This document shows positions 31,613 to 31,637 of a DNA stretch of 31,637 nt, piece by piece. The number at the start of each line of letters is the position of its first letter. The stretch's first letter is position 1. A program made the position numbers and the translations under genes. Source of the DNA: UBA668 sp046076025 (GTDB taxonomy: Bacteria > Actinomycetota > Acidimicrobiia > Acidimicrobiales > Ilumatobacteraceae). The notes under the pieces are model-generated. The model was not told the origin of the DNA. It ran no database searches and saw only the letters and a list, made by a program, of their open reading frames with translations. The stretch is taken from NCBI GenBank assembly GCA_046076025.1, contig JBJTRF010000219.1, positions 1 through 31,637 of the forward strand, read 5' to 3'.

Positions 31613-31637
31613 ATGCACGACCACCCCGACCACCCCG
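31613..31637 (+). CDS. Start of a further gene (3' partial)
   Basis: ATG 31613 follows GAAAGG (31601-31606) by 6 nt and opens with MHDHPDHP before the window ends. Too short to identify. It continues the co-directional cluster. Confidence 0.4.

Noticed and set aside
1..31637. tRNA or rRNA genes, insertion sequences, integrase genes
   Set aside because: I read through for T-loop motifs, transposase motifs and integrase signatures and recognised none; a covariance search could still find a missed tRNA.

Overview
The window reads as chromosomal DNA of a very high-GC actinobacterium. Signs of this are dense GC-rich third codon positions, many GTG starts, TANNNT -10 elements 6-10 nt before start codons, Thr/Ser-rich linkers in secreted proteins, and a heliorhodopsin next to an actinobacterial-type universal stress gene. 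A member of the Acidimicrobiia (Ilumatobacter-like) is my best guess. That placement is an inference from gene style; no rRNA or other marker is present.

Layout. 1-4.3 kb: the 3' part of a secreted repeat protein converges with a zinc-ribbon / coiled-coil / single-TM protein. 4.7-7.6 kb: a UspA-type protein divergent from a complete heliorhodopsin, a small odd-composition ORF, and a membrane protein with a degenerate M23 (LytM-like) domain. 7.9-18.7 kb: an exopolysaccharide / cell-surface region with a Wzz/BY-kinase-like protein whose Walker A lysine is missing, a LytR_C protein, an LPXTG-like anchored protein, a DUF4012 membrane protein, a low-molecular-weight tyrosine phosphatase, a polysaccharide deacetylase, a GT4 glycosyltransferase, an initiating sugar-phosphate transferase and a PglD/NeuD-type acetyltransferase. 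A small toxin-antitoxin-like module (13.3-14.0 kb) interrupts this region. It is flanked by imperfect direct repeats that duplicate the 3' end of a neighbouring membrane-protein gene. 18.9-22.0 kb: a large secreted subtilase carrying the same C-terminal Cys-containing repeats as the first protein, and a DUF4236 protein.

22.2-31.6 kb is a co-directional cluster: VWA protein, ECF-like sigma factor, two unknown proteins, PcfJ-like protein, ADP-ribosylglycohydrolase fused to a dual-specificity phosphatase, SNF2 helicase with a C-terminal SWIM zinc finger, NYN/PIN-like putative nuclease, and the start of a further gene. A LexA-box-like palindrome precedes the PcfJ gene. The spacers hold a 16-bp perfect inverted repeat and a series of hairpins. 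This cluster is the best candidate here for an undescribed system, possibly a DNA-damage or conflict response; that function is inference.

A second theme is short tandem repeats (10-16 bp units) in many intergenic spacers and as in-frame 15-bp units inside genes. One has duplicated the stop codon of the heliorhodopsin gene.
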